64,000 bases of DNA from Streptomyces sp. 3214.6 (GCF_900129855.1 NZ_LT670819.1:1054001-1118000); one strand, 5' to 3'; counted from the stretch's first letter, positions 17,394 to 26,318 are shown. Program-made: numbers and translations. The notes: generated by a model not told the origin, from the letters alone.

Positions 17394-19766
17394 ATGAGCC
17401 CGGAGTATCCGTTCGACGAGGCCGCGACGGCCCGGGCTGTGGTCGACGACGCCGGCACGCTCATCGGATGGAACGAGGGCGCGCGGACCTTGTTGGGCTG
17501 GTCCCCGGCCGATGTCGTGGGCCGACCCGCCGCGGAACTGCTCGCCGGCGACGCGGTCGTCCCCACCGGCCCCCGCTGGCACGGAACGGTGACTTTGCGC
17601 CACCGTGACGGCCGTCCGGTGCGGGTGTGGCTGCTCGCCCACCACACCGAGGCCCGGGACGACGACCCGGGGCAGTGGCTCGTCGTCACCCCGCTGGTCG
17701 GCGGCGGCCCCGAGTCCCCCGACGGCCCCCTCGCCACCGCGGCGCTGGTCCAGTCGCCCTGTGCCGTGGCGGTCTACGACGAACGCCTGCGGCTCAGCCA
17801 CATCAACGAGGCGATGGGCGAGGTGATCGGACTGCCCGAGGAGCGGATCCGGGGCCTGCGGCTCTCCGAGATCGGCGGCCGGCCGCAGAGCGCGGAGCTG
17901 GAACAGCACATGCTGCGCGTGCTCGCCAGCGGCCGGGCGCAGGACGTGCAGACGTACACGAAGACCGGCGGCGAGACCCGGGCGCACGCCTGGCTGGCCC
18001 GGATGGCGCCGGTCACCGACGCCGCCGGGCAGGTGCGGGGCGTGTGTCTGGCCGCCCATGACTTCACCGACAACTACCTCGCCCGCGAGCGGCTCCAGCT
18101 GGTCAACGAGGCGAGCGTACGCATCGGCAGCACCCTCGACGTCACCCGGACGGCCCAGGAGCTGGCGGAGGTCTGTGTGCCCGCGCTCGCCGACTTCGTG
18201 AGCGTCGACCTGCTCGACCCGCGGGACGGCGGCGACCCTCCGAGCCTTTTCGACCCGCCGTTGAGCCTGCGACGCGCCGCGCACCACTCGGTGAACCCCG
18301 GCAGCCCGGAGGCGGTGGCCAAGCCCGGAGAGGCGCAGGACTATCCGACCGGGTCGCCGCAGGCCGACTCGCTGGTCGCGGGGCGCACCATCGTCGGCTC
18401 CGTGGCGGGCGGCGGTCTGGCCGCGTGGCTCGCCTGGGACCCGAGACGCGCCGCCCGGGTGCGGGAGGTCGGCATCCACTCCACGATGTCCGTGCCGATC
18501 CGGGCACGGGGCGTGACGCTCGGCGTCGCCGTCCTCACCCGGTTCCGCCGGCCGGACCCATTCACCGCCGACGACATGCTGCTGGCCGAGGAGGTCACCG
18601 CCCGGGCCGCCGTCTGCATCGACAACGCCCGCCGGTACTCCCGGGAGCGTGAGACGGCCCTCGCACTGCAGCGCAGCCTGCTCCCGCGCACCCTGCCGCG
18701 CACCGCCGCCGTCGACGCCGCCTCCCGCTATCTGCCGGCCGCCCGCGCCGGGGTGGGCGGCGACTGGTTCGACGTGATCCCGCTGTCCGGGATGCGGGTC
18801 GCCATGGTCGTGGGGGACGTCGTCGGGCACGGCGTCCAGGCCTCGGCCACCATGGGCCGGCTGCGCACCGCCGTGCGCACCCTCGCCGACATCGACCTCG
18901 CCCCCGACGAACTGCTCACCCACCTCGACGACCTGGTCGTCCGGCTGTCGGAGGAGGCCGGGGTCGAGGGCAACCCCGGCGAGGTCGGGGCGACCTGCCT
19001 GTACGCGGTGTACGACCCGGTGTCGCGACGCTGCACCCTGGCGCGGGCCGGGCACCCCCCGCCCGTGCTGCTGCGGCCGGGTGCGGCGCCCCGCCGGGTC
19101 GAACTGCCCGCCGGTCCCCCGCTGGGCCTGGGCGGGCTGCCGTTCGAGTCGGCCGAGCTGGAACTGTCCGAGGGCAGTGTGCTCGCCTTCTACACCGACG
19201 GCCTGATCGAGTCCCGTGAGCGGGACGTGGACGCCGGTCACCGGCTGCTGAGCCAGGCCCTGGCGGCGTACTCGGACTCCCTGGACGAGACCTGCGACCG
19301 GATCCTGCACTCCCTGCTCCCGCCCGGCGGCGCCACCGCCGACGACGTGGCACTGCTCCTCGCGCGCACCCGGGGCCTGCCCGCCTCCCAGGTCGCGACC
19401 TGGGACATCCCGGCCGACCCGTCGCTGGTCGCGCCGATCCGCAAACAGGTCGTCCGCCAGCTCGGCGACTGGGGGCTGAGCGACGCGTCGTTCACGACCG
19501 AGCTGGTGGTGAGCGAGCTGGTCACCAACGCCATCCGGTACGGCTCCCACCCCATCCGGCTGCGGCTGATCCATGACGCGACGACGCTGATCTGCGAGGT
19601 CTCCGACAACAGCCACACCGCCCCGCACCTGCGCCGGGCGAAGACCTGGGACGAGGGCGGCCGGGGCCTGCTCCTGGTCGCCCAGCTCACCCAGCGCTGG
19701 GGCAGTCGGCACAACCCCGAGGGCAAGACGATCTGGGCGGAGCTGAGCCTGTTCGACGAGGAGTGA
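17394..19766 (+). CDS. PAS-PAS-GAF-SpoIIE phosphatase-HATPase multidomain regulator
   Basis: 790 residues. Two PAS-like sensor domains (about 10-105 and 115-225), a GAF domain (about 235-425) and a PPM/SpoIIE serine phosphatase domain (about 430-640, with metal-binding GGDWFDVI and VVGDVVGHG) are followed by an RsbW-type HATPase kinase domain (about 660-790, with ELVVSELVTNAIRYG and EGGRGLLLVAQL). This Streptomyces architecture can both dephosphorylate an anti-sigma antagonist and phosphorylate or bind it, linking signals to alternative sigma factor control. It has no membrane helix. A TAGGCT -10 box at 17336-17341 gives a leader of about 45 bases; GGAG precedes ATG 17394. The STAS protein at 39.6 kb is a conceivable but unproven partner. 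Confidence 0.9.
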   Translation: MSPEYPFDEAATARAVVDDAGTLIGWNEGARTLLGWSPADVVGRPAAELLAGDAVVPTGPRWHGTVTLRHRDGRPVRVWLLAHHTEARDDDPGQWLVVTPLVGGGPESPDGPLATAALVQSPCAVAVYDERLRLSHINEAMGEVIGLPEERIRGLRLSEIGGRPQSAELEQHMLRVLASGRAQDVQTYTKTGGETRAHAWLARMAPVTDAAGQVRGVCLAAHDFTDNYLARERLQLVNEASVRIGSTLDVTRTAQELAEVCVPALADFVSVDLLDPRDGGDPPSLFDPPLSLRRAAHHSVNPGSPEAVAKPGEAQDYPTGSPQADSLVAGRTIVGSVAGGGLAAWLAWDPRRAARVREVGIHSTMSVPIRARGVTLGVAVLTRFRRPDPFTADDMLLAEEVTARAAVCIDNARRYSRERETALALQRSLLPRTLPRTAAVDAASRYLPAARAGVGGDWFDVIPLSGMRVAMVVGDVVGHGVQASATMGRLRTAVRTLADIDLAPDELLTHLDDLVVRLSEEAGVEGNPGEVGATCLYAVYDPVSRRCTLARAGHPPPVLLRPGAAPRRVELPAGPPLGLGGLPFESAELELSEGSVLAFYTDGLIESRERDVDAGHRLLSQALAAYSDSLDETCDRILHSLLPPGGATADDVALLLARTRGLPASQVATWDIPADPSLVAPIRKQVVRQLGDWGLSDASFTTELVVSELVTNAIRYGSHPIRLRLIHDATTLICEVSDNSHTAPHLRRAKTWDEGGRGLLLVAQLTQRWGSRHNPEGKTIWAELSLFDEE

Positions 19767-19785
19767 ACGGGCCCGCACACCACTT

Positions 19786-19804
19786 GGCGGGTGTTTTACC
19801 CGCC
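19786..19804 (+). terminator. Small stem-loop after the SpoIIE phosphatase gene
   Basis: GGCGGGT-GTTTT-ACCCGCC is a 7-bp perfect stem with a T-rich loop, starting 20 bases after the stop and followed by ATGTTTT. It may be a weak terminator or may occlude upstream start codons of the next gene. Confidence 0.45.
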
Positions 19805-19879
19805 CATGTTTTCATGGACGGACACCCGGACCAGTTCGATGGGCGGGCGCCGCCCGACCGCCTGCCCCGGAGAACTCCC

Positions 19880-21136
19880 CTGAACGCCCCGCTCGCCGAA
19901 ACGCTGTCCGTCGTCCTGCTCGCCGCCGCTCTGGGGTGGGCCGTACTGCGTCCCGCCGGACGGTCGGAGGCCGTCGTCGCCGTTCCGGCCGCGGCCGTGG
20001 CGGTCGCCCTCGGGACGGTCTCGCCGGAGCACGCGCTGGCGGAGGCCGAGCGGCTCGGGCCGGTGATCGGCTTCCTCGCGGCGGTGCTGGTGCTGGCCCA
20101 CCTGTGCGACGTCGAGGGACTGTTCACGGCATGCGGGGCGTGGATGGCCCGCCGTGCCGCGGGGCGGCCGCGGCGCCTGCTGGTCGCCGTGTTCGTGCTG
20201 GCCTCGGTGGTCACGGCCGTGCTCAGTCTGGACGCGACCGTGGTGCTGCTGACGCCGGTGGTGTTCGCCACCGCCGCCCGCATGGGGGTCCGCGCCAGAC
20301 CGCACGTCTACGCGACCGCGCACCTGTCGAACACGGCCTCGCTGCTGCTGCCGGTCTCCAACCTCACCAACCTGCTGGCGTTCGAGGCGAGCGGGCTGAG
20401 CTTCAGCCGGTTCGCCGCGCTGATGGCGCTGCCCTGGGTGGTCGCGGTCGGTGCCGAATATCTGGTCTTCCGGCGCTTCTTCGCCGACGACCTGCCCGCC
20501 GCCGAACCCGCCCCCGACGACGGCCCGGCGCCCGCTCTGCCGCTGTTCGCGCTGGTTACCGTCGCCTGCACGCTCGCCGGGTTCGTCGTGGCCTCCGCGG
20601 TCGGGATCGAACCGGCGTGGGCCGCGTGCGCGGGAGCCCTGGTGATGGCGGGGCGGGCGCTGGTGCGGCGGCGGGTGACGCCGGTCGCCGTGGTGCGGGC
20701 CGCCGCGCCCGGGTTCCTGGCGTTCGTGCTGGCGCTCGGGATCATCGTGCGCGCGGTGGTCGACAACGGGCTCGCCGGCGCGCTGCGGCATGTCCTGCCC
20801 GACGGCTCGGGCCTCTTGGCCCTGCTCGCCGTGGCCGCGCTGGCCGCCGTCCTGGCGAACCTGATCAACAACCTGCCCGCGGTGCTGGTCCTGGTGCCGC
20901 TCGCCGCCCCGGCCGGGACCGGGGCGGTGCTCGCGGTGCTGCTCGGGGTGAACATCGGCCCGAACCTGACGTACGCGGGATCGCTGGCGACGCTGCTGTG
21001 GCGGCGCGTGGTCCAGGCACGTGAGCAGCGGGTCGCGGTCGGCGAGTTCACCCGCCTCGGCCTGCTCACGGTGCCGACCGCGCTGGCCGCGGCCGTCGTC
21101 GCGCTGTGGGCGTCGCTGCAGCTGGTCGGCGTCTGA
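19880..21136 (+). CDS. SLC13/ArsB-like ion transporter (permease)
   Basis: About 418 residues with 10-12 hydrophobic helices. The loop VLSLDATVVLLTPV and the C-terminal ANLINNLPAVLVLVPL are hallmarks of the ion-transporter superfamily (ArsB, NhaD, SLC13). GVNIGPNLTYAGSLATLLWRR matches the ArsB/YbiR group. It would export an anion such as arsenite or exchange ions at the membrane; no arsenic genes flank it. The start is uncertain. The frame is open from GTG 19763 and ATG 19814, but the extra N-terminus is hydrophilic and has no ribosome site. CTG 19880 has GGAG exactly 7 bases upstream and begins at LNAPLAETLSVVLL, just before the first helix, so I prefer it. Confidence 0.8.
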   Translation: MNAPLAETLSVVLLAAALGWAVLRPAGRSEAVVAVPAAAVAVALGTVSPEHALAEAERLGPVIGFLAAVLVLAHLCDVEGLFTACGAWMARRAAGRPRRLLVAVFVLASVVTAVLSLDATVVLLTPVVFATAARMGVRARPHVYATAHLSNTASLLLPVSNLTNLLAFEASGLSFSRFAALMALPWVVAVGAEYLVFRRFFADDLPAAEPAPDDGPAPALPLFALVTVACTLAGFVVASAVGIEPAWAACAGALVMAGRALVRRRVTPVAVVRAAAPGFLAFVLALGIIVRAVVDNGLAGALRHVLPDGSGLLALLAVAALAAVLANLINNLPAVLVLVPLAAPAGTGAVLAVLLGVNIGPNLTYAGSLATLLWRRVVQAREQRVAVGEFTRLGLLTVPTALAAAVVALWASLQLVGV

Positions 21137-21147
21137 GCGCTCGGTCG

Positions 21148-23190
21148 TCAGGGGCGCCCGCCGCCGAAGCCGGAGCCGTAGCCGTAGCCGTAGCCGCCGT
21201 AGCCTCCGCCGTAGCCGTATCCCCCACCGTAGCCGCCGCCGTAGCCCGAGCCGCCGTAGCCGTATCCGGAGCCGCCGGAGCCCGGCCCGCCGCCCCACGA
21301 GCAGGAGGACCAGTTGGAGGGCGAGCAGGACGTGTTGTTCGAGCCCGCGGAGGGGCTCGTCGACGGCGGGGCCGTCGGGGTGGCGGACGGCGTCGGCGCG
21401 GGCGTGGGCGTCGGGGGCTTTGCGGCCTTGGGCGTGGAAGCCGGTTCCGGGGTGTCGGAGGGGGTGCTGTCGGCGCCCCAGTTGACGAACTGCATCTGCG
21501 CGTCGGGCTGCGAGGTGTCGATCACCCAGCGCTGTGCCGCGCTGTCCACCCGGTTCTTCAGGACGAGGGCGCCCGACCCGTCGGTGGCGGCGGGCGCCAG
21601 CGCCAGGTTCTGGCCCGAGCGCGGAACGAGCGTGCCCTGGAGGGTGAAGTCGTACCGGACGTTCTTGGGGTCGGGCTGGGAGGCTCCCGCGCAGGGGGCC
21701 AGCCGGACCGAGTAGCCGAGGCGGGAGTCCAGGCACAGGTCGGCGTTGGCGGCGCTGCGCAGCAGCCCGTCCGGTGCGTACGACCACTGCTGGCCGGCCG
21801 CGGAGGAGCAGGCGGCGAGTTCGGTCTCGGCGCCGCTGACGGCCTTGGTGCCGACGATGCCGATGCACAGCCCGGAGGCGACGTTGTGCAGCCGGCCGCG
21901 CAGGGTGCCCTGGGCGTCCTCGCCGCTGTCGATCCAGGACGGGTCGGAGGCGGCCGCGTCCGTCCCGGGCGCCGGGGTCTTGGCAGGCCCGCTGTTCGCG
22001 GCCGGGGAGGTTGCGTCCCCGGAGCCGGTGGCGGCCCACACCACGAGCGGCAGGACGACCAGCCCGCTCACCGTCAGGACGGCGGCGGTGAGGTTGCGGC
22101 GGCGGGCGGCACGACGGGCCGCCTTGTGGGCCGAACGGCGCGATCCGGCACGGGAGTCGGCGCCGGGCACGGCCCGGGTGCGGGACGGGCCGCCGGTCCG
22201 CGCTCCGAGCCGGGAGAACGCGCCCGCTCGCACTCCGGCGCGGGAGTCCGCGCCGGCGTCGACCGGGCCGCCGGGCAGCGCGGGGGCGGGGTTCCCGTCG
22301 GTGAAGGCCTCGCCCGCGTAACTGGGCAGCTGCTCCGCGACCGGGTCGGCGCTCTCGCCGTCGCCGGCCACTCGGACCTGCACATAGGCCGCGGCGGCCC
22401 AGCCGAGGACCCCCTCGGCCAGCGCGGCCCCGAGCAGGCCCTCGAACTGCCGCAACTGGTCGGCGGTGTGGGCGCAGTGCCGGCACTGTTCCAGGTGCGC
22501 GCGCAGGTCGGGGTCGAGGTCGACGCCGCCGCGGCGGCAGGTGACGTCCAACAGCCGGTGGTAGCGGTGGCACTCGTCGTCGGTGGCGAGTTCGCGGTGC
22601 ACCTGGAGGCACTCCTCGCGCAGCCGCTCCCGGGCCCGGGCCAGCTCGGCGCGGGCGCCGTCGTCCTCCAGGCCCAGCAGACCGGCCGGGACGGCCAGCG
22701 GCTCGGCCTCCACCTCGGTGTGCCAGAGCAGGCAGCGGGCGGACTGCGGCAGCCGCTGGAACGCCCGGGACAGCATGCGCCGGTGCACGGGCGGCAGCAG
22801 CCGGGCGGCCGCGCGGTCGCCGTTCTCGCCCTCGGAGCGCAGTGCGGGATGCAGCAGGTCGCGGCGGCCGTCGGCGTCCCACTCGGCGGCGATGCGGCGC
22901 ACGGTGACCAGCAGATGGGGGCGCCAGGCGGCCGTCGGCCCGTTCTGCCGCAGGGTCTCGCCGAAGAGCCGGGTGAAGGCGGCCGTGGTGAGCATGCCGG
23001 CCGCGCGCTCATCGTCGGTGCACAGCCGTGCGTAGGCGAAGGCGGCCTCCCAGTGCCGGTCCAGCAGCTCGCCGACGGGATGCGGCGCGGGCGTCGCCCC
23101 CGTCCACTTCTTCAGCTCCGCGCTCAGCTGTTCGTCCGTCGCCTCGTAGCGGCGCGCCGAAGGGGAATTCGACAGGCCTGCGTCATTCAC
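21148..23190 (-). CDS. Sigma-70-like / anti-sigma-Cys / transmembrane / ricin-type lectin fusion protein (copy 2)
   Basis: About 680 residues, a paralogue of the protein at 8.2-9.8 kb. A sigma-like N-terminus (about 35-205; RPHLLVTVRRIAAEW, FQRLPQSARCLLWHTEVE, RARERLREECLQVHRE) is followed by the anti-sigma-type motif HLEQCRHC (about 232-239). After a long Arg/Ser/Ala-rich linker come one membrane helix (GLVVLPLVVWAA) and a ricin-B-like domain (NVASGLCIGIVG, QQWSYAPDGLLRS, ADLCLDSRLG). It differs from copy 1 by a Pro/Thr linker and a Gly/Tyr-rich C-terminal tail of about 45 residues. GTG 23190 is chosen because GGAAGGA lies 9 bases upstream; ATG 23199 and 23214 are in frame. A surface sensor role is inferred. 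Confidence 0.8.
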   Translation of the reverse strand: MNDAGLSNSPSARRYEATDEQLSAELKKWTGATPAPHPVGELLDRHWEAAFAYARLCTDDERAAGMLTTAAFTRLFGETLRQNGPTAAWRPHLLVTVRRIAAEWDADGRRDLLHPALRSEGENGDRAAARLLPPVHRRMLSRAFQRLPQSARCLLWHTEVEAEPLAVPAGLLGLEDDGARAELARARERLREECLQVHRELATDDECHRYHRLLDVTCRRGGVDLDPDLRAHLEQCRHCAHTADQLRQFEGLLGAALAEGVLGWAAAAYVQVRVAGDGESADPVAEQLPSYAGEAFTDGNPAPALPGGPVDAGADSRAGVRAGAFSRLGARTGGPSRTRAVPGADSRAGSRRSAHKAARRAARRRNLTAAVLTVSGLVVLPLVVWAATGSGDATSPAANSGPAKTPAPGTDAAASDPSWIDSGEDAQGTLRGRLHNVASGLCIGIVGTKAVSGAETELAACSSAAGQQWSYAPDGLLRSAANADLCLDSRLGYSVRLAPCAGASQPDPKNVRYDFTLQGTLVPRSGQNLALAPAATDGSGALVLKNRVDSAAQRWVIDTSQPDAQMQFVNWGADSTPSDTPEPASTPKAAKPPTPTPAPTPSATPTAPPSTSPSAGSNNTSCSPSNWSSCSWGGGPGSGGSGYGYGGSGYGGGYGGGYGYGGGYGGYGYGYGSGFGGGRP

Positions 23191-23520
23191 GGTCTGCATT
23201 CCTTCCGGGGACATGCGGCATAAAGTCCATACCATCCGGTATGCGACCCCGCCCACGAGGCGAGGTCGACCAGCACAGGATTCGGCACCCTTGATGTCCG
23301 TGGGGGGACAGCTCTTTTGAAGCGTGGGGGAAAGAGAACGGGAGGCGCCTCACGCGCAGTGGAGAACGTTGTCCGTGCGCCGACAAGGCACACCTTCGCA
23401 CAGCCGGACCAGGAGGAACAAGGGATCTCGCGGTTTCGTGCATGCGTACGACATGAATAATTTTGACGAAACGTCAATCCTGGATGGGAGATGTCTTCGA
23501 GGTGCCTTTCGGGACGGTAA
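23191..23520. other. Intergenic region with a TTGACG/CGTCAA inverted repeat
   Basis: 330 bases upstream of lectin-fusion copy 2 and downstream of the AraC gene, both leftward. TTGACG-AAA-CGTCAA at 23463-23477 is a perfect 6-bp palindrome in a locally A/T-rich patch, so it could be an operator or the stem of a terminator. No gene is seen; short open frames here lack coding character. Confidence 0.45.
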
Positions 23521-24414
23521 TTAGGTGCGCATTCCGTCCCGGTACGCGCCCGGCGGTGTCCCGTAGCGCGCGCGGAAGACACGGCTGAAGTGGCACGCGC
23601 TCGCAAAGCCGGAGGCCGCGGCGACGCGTTCCACGGGCAGGTCGGTGCTCTCCAACAGCCGTGCGGCATGGCGCAGTCGGGCCTCGCGCAGGGCCCGCAT
23701 CGGGGACTGGCCCACGTGCTCGGCGAAGAGGTGGGCGAAGCGCGAGGGCGAGAGCGCGACCTCCTCGGCGAGCGAGCGGACGGTGTGCGGGGCGCCGGGG
23801 TCGCCCGCCATCCGCGCCTGCACCCGGTGGACACGGTCGTCGACGCCGGTCGGGGACGCGGGAGTGCGCGCCGAGGCGGTGGCCAGCAGGACGACCTCCT
23901 CCAGCGCGCACAGGGCGAGTTCGCGGGCGGCTGCGCCCTCGGCCACCATGATCCCGGTGTCCCCGGCCTCCGCCGCGGCGCCTGGCCGGCGGGCGTCGGC
24001 GGACATGCGCCGCCAGGCCGCCCCGACCCGGTCGTGCGGTGCGGCCGGGACAGGCCGGGCGAGGTACAGGCCGTCGCCGGCGTCGTACGGGCGGAGCCAG
24101 GGGGTCCAGGACGGGCGGGCCTGACAGTGGGCCCACCAGAACTGCCAGCGGCGGGCGCCGGGTTCGACGGTGTAGGCGTGCGGGACACGCGGCGCGAGCA
24201 CCACCAGGTCCCCGGCGCCCGCCCGTACCTCGCTGCCGCCCTGCCGCACCCGGCCGCGCCCGTCCGTCGTCCAGATGAACAGCCAACTGTCAGAACCCCG
24301 CGGCCGGTCGACGCCGTACCCCACGCCCTCGTCGAAGTGACCGACCACCACCCACCCGGGCGGCGGCGAGGGATCCCCGGGCACGGCAGTCCTGGGCAGG
24401 TCGTCAGCACGCAT
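23521..24414 (-). CDS. AraC family transcriptional regulator
   Basis: 297 residues. The N-terminal cupin-like ligand domain (about 15-120, with DLVVLAPRVPHAYTVEPGARR) senses a small molecule. The C-terminal double helix-turn-helix AraC domain (about 190-295) contains VRSLAEEVALSPSRFAHLF and ASGFASACHFSRVFRARYG. ATG 24414 is chosen because GGAGG lies 6 bases upstream; the ATG at 24420 abuts that site. It is divergent from the PhyH-type dioxygenase gene only 59 bases away, so that gene is its likely target. Confidence 0.9.
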   Translation of the reverse strand: MRADDLPRTAVPGDPSPPPGWVVVGHFDEGVGYGVDRPRGSDSWLFIWTTDGRGRVRQGGSEVRAGAGDLVVLAPRVPHAYTVEPGARRWQFWWAHCQARPSWTPWLRPYDAGDGLYLARPVPAAPHDRVGAAWRRMSADARRPGAAAEAGDTGIMVAEGAAARELALCALEEVVLLATASARTPASPTGVDDRVHRVQARMAGDPGAPHTVRSLAEEVALSPSRFAHLFAEHVGQSPMRALREARLRHAARLLESTDLPVERVAAASGFASACHFSRVFRARYGTPPGAYRDGMRT

Positions 24415-24473
24415 GGGCATCCTCCGTACGCCGGGTCCGGCACAACATGAGCGGGTCGACCAAGGAGGCACAT

Positions 24474-25277
24474 ATGACCGTCCCGGACCTCGGCCTGACC
24501 CCGGCCGCGCTGCGACAGTACGAGGAGGACGGCTTCACCGTCGTCCGGGGGCTGTTCGCGGTCGACGAAGTCGACCGTCTGCGCGCCGAGTTCGCCGCGC
24601 TGCAGGCCACCGGCGAGGCGGTGCCGGGGCACTTCGAGCCGCGGGCCGGCGACGACCCGCTCGACCGGTACCCGAGGGTGATGCACCCGCACGAGATCTC
24701 TCCCGTCGCCCGGCGGGTGCTGCTGGACGCGCGTCTGCGGGGCGTGCTGGAGCAACTGCTCGGCGAGGAGGTGCTGGCCGCGCAGAGCATGTTCTACTTC
24801 AAGCCGCCGGGTGCCCGGGGGCAGGCGCTGCACCAGGACAACTTCTATCTGCGGGTGGAGCCCGGCACCTGCGTGGCGGCCTGGCTGGCCTGTGACGTGA
24901 TCGACCGGGACAACGGCGGCCTGGAGGTCGTGCCGGGTACGCACCGGATGGATCTGTTCTGCCCGGAGGAGGCGGACGCGGAGATGTCGTTCGCCCGGGA
25001 GTACGTACCGCCGCCGCCCGGGGTCTCGGCGGTGCCGGTCGACATGGCGCAGGGGGACGTCCTGTTCTTCAACGGCAGTCTGGTGCACGGGTCGCAGCCC
25101 AATCGGACCGTCGACCGGTTCCGGCGGTCGTTCATCGGGCACTATGTCGGGCTCTCGGCTCGGCGGATCGGGCGGTACTACCGGACGGTGTCCATGAGCG
25201 GGGAACGGGTGGCTCTGGCGGTCAGCGAGGGGGCCGGGCCGTGCGGTACGGAGTTTGCGCCGCAAGGCCCGCATTAG
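24474..25277 (+). CDS. Phytanoyl-CoA dioxygenase (PhyH) family Fe(II)/2-oxoglutarate enzyme
   Basis: 267 residues of the PhyH family, double-stranded beta-helix oxygenases that use Fe(II) and 2-oxoglutarate to hydroxylate small molecules. The metal facial triad is visible as HQDNFYLR (His-x-Asp, about residues 121-123) and the distal His in NGSLVHGSQPN. The Arg that holds 2-oxoglutarate is probably in RFRRSFIGHY. AAGGAGG precedes ATG 24474. It is divergent from an AraC regulator, which probably controls it in response to a ligand. The substrate is unknown; bacterial members include ectoine hydroxylase and natural-product tailoring enzymes. Confidence 0.88.
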   Translation: MTVPDLGLTPAALRQYEEDGFTVVRGLFAVDEVDRLRAEFAALQATGEAVPGHFEPRAGDDPLDRYPRVMHPHEISPVARRVLLDARLRGVLEQLLGEEVLAAQSMFYFKPPGARGQALHQDNFYLRVEPGTCVAAWLACDVIDRDNGGLEVVPGTHRMDLFCPEEADAEMSFAREYVPPPPGVSAVPVDMAQGDVLFFNGSLVHGSQPNRTVDRFRRSFIGHYVGLSARRIGRYYRTVSMSGERVALAVSEGAGPCGTEFAPQGPH

Positions 25278-25285
25278 GCGGCGGT

Positions 25286-25801
25286 TCAGCCGAGCAGGTC
25301 CAGCGCCCGCTCCCAGCCGAACCCCTCCTGCTCCACTCCGTCGTACGGATGTCCGAACCGGACGCCCATCCCGCGGAGCCGTATCAGGCTGTCCTGGTAG
25401 GCGGGGTGCCCGGCGAGGGTCTCGTTCACGCAGGGCAGGACGCCGATGGGTATCCCGAGGCCGGAGACCTCGCACAGGGTGCCCAGGGCGAGGGTGTCGG
25501 CGATCCCGGCCGCCCACTTGTTGATCGTGTTGAAGGTGGCCGGGGCGACGACGACCGCGTCGGGCTCGGGGAAGGGCCGCGGATCGCCGGGACGCCGCCA
25601 GGCGGAGCGGATCGGGCGCCCGGTCTGCGCCTCGACCGCCGCGGCGTCGAAGAAGCCGTTCATGGCGAGGGGGGTCGCAATGACGCCGACGTGCCACTCC
25701 CGCTCCTGCGCGGCGGTGATCAGCTTGCCGACGTCCGCGGCGATGCCGGCGGCGCAGACGACGACGTAGAGAAAGGGCGACTGCTCGTCCTGTTCGGTCA
25801 C
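25286..25801 (-). CDS. Flavoprotein (HFCD / PPC decarboxylase-like family)
   Basis: 171 residues with a Rossmann-like flavodoxin fold of the homo-oligomeric FMN-containing Cys decarboxylase group (DfpA/EpiD/Dfp-like). The start LYVVVCAAGIAADVGKLI binds the flavin. DAVVVAPATFNTINKWAAGIAD carries the conserved PATFNTINKWA stretch, followed by LPCVNETLAGHPAY. Members range from cysteine decarboxylases to uncharacterised FMN proteins. It probably starts at GTG 25801 without a Shine-Dalgarno: TAGGGT lies 7 bases before the codon on the minus strand, suggesting a leaderless transcript. It stands convergent to the PhyH gene. Confidence 0.85.
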   Translation of the reverse strand: MTEQDEQSPFLYVVVCAAGIAADVGKLITAAQEREWHVGVIATPLAMNGFFDAAAVEAQTGRPIRSAWRRPGDPRPFPEPDAVVVAPATFNTINKWAAGIADTLALGTLCEVSGLGIPIGVLPCVNETLAGHPAYQDSLIRLRGMGVRFGHPYDGVEQEGFGWERALDLLG

Positions 25802-25810
25802 CCGGGAACC

Positions 25811-26272
25811 CTACTCAAGAGGGAAGGTCAGCCCTCGTTCGGCGTCGGGGCGCGGTCCGTGGATGCGGCGGTCGGCCTCCTCGATCGGCACGTCGTTGAT
25901 ACTCGCCTCACGGCGCGTCATCAGCCCGCGCTCGTCGAACTCCCACAGTTCGTTGCCGTAGCTGCGCCACCACTGCCCGTCGGCGGCACGCGACTCGTAC
26001 TGGAAGCGGACGGCGATGCGGTGGCCGTCGTGGGCCCACAGGTCCTTGCGGAGCGCGTACTCGTGCTCGCGCGCCCACTTGGCGGTGAGGAACTCGACGA
26101 TCGCGGCGCGGCCGGTGAGGAAGGTGTCTCGGTTGCGCCAGACGGAGTCCTCGGAGTAGGCGAGCGCGACCTTGTGCGGGTCGCGGGTGTTCCAGGCGTC
26201 CTCGGCGGCTTGGACCTTCCGGGCCGCGGTCTCCCGGGTGAAGGGCGGCAGGGGCGGGCGGCTTTCGGACAT
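25811..26272 (-). CDS. DUF1348 / NTF2-like (SnoaL-fold) protein
   Basis: 153 residues of the DUF1348 family with a cone-shaped NTF2-like fold. Recognisable segments are [37 protein letters not shown] and [18 protein letters not shown]. The biochemical function is not known; the fold usually makes a small-molecule pocket. GAGGAG lies 6 bases before ATG 26272. It is divergent from a TetR gene, and the shared region holds two near-identical operators, so it is likely the repressed target. Confidence 0.88.
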   Translation of the reverse strand: MSESRPPLPPFTRETAARKVQAAEDAWNTRDPHKVALAYSEDSVWRNRDTFLTGRAAIVEFLTAKWAREHEYALRKDLWAHDGHRIAVRFQYESRAADGQWWRSYGNELWEFDERGLMTRREASINDVPIEEADRRIHGPRPDAERGLTFPLE

Positions 26273-26318
26273 CGAGGTCTCCTCGGTCAGGGGCGTCGGG
26301 TCTGCACTGCGGTCGAGC

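Noticed and set aside
19796..22882. Long minus-strand open frame across the SLC13 and lectin-fusion genes
   Set aside because: Arg/Gln/His-rich low-information translation crossing two genes in different directions; a shadow frame.
23324..23524. Small plus-strand open frame of 66 codons between lectin-fusion copy 2 and the AraC gene
   Set aside because: No ribosome site, composition unlike coding DNA of this genome, and it lies in a promoter region.
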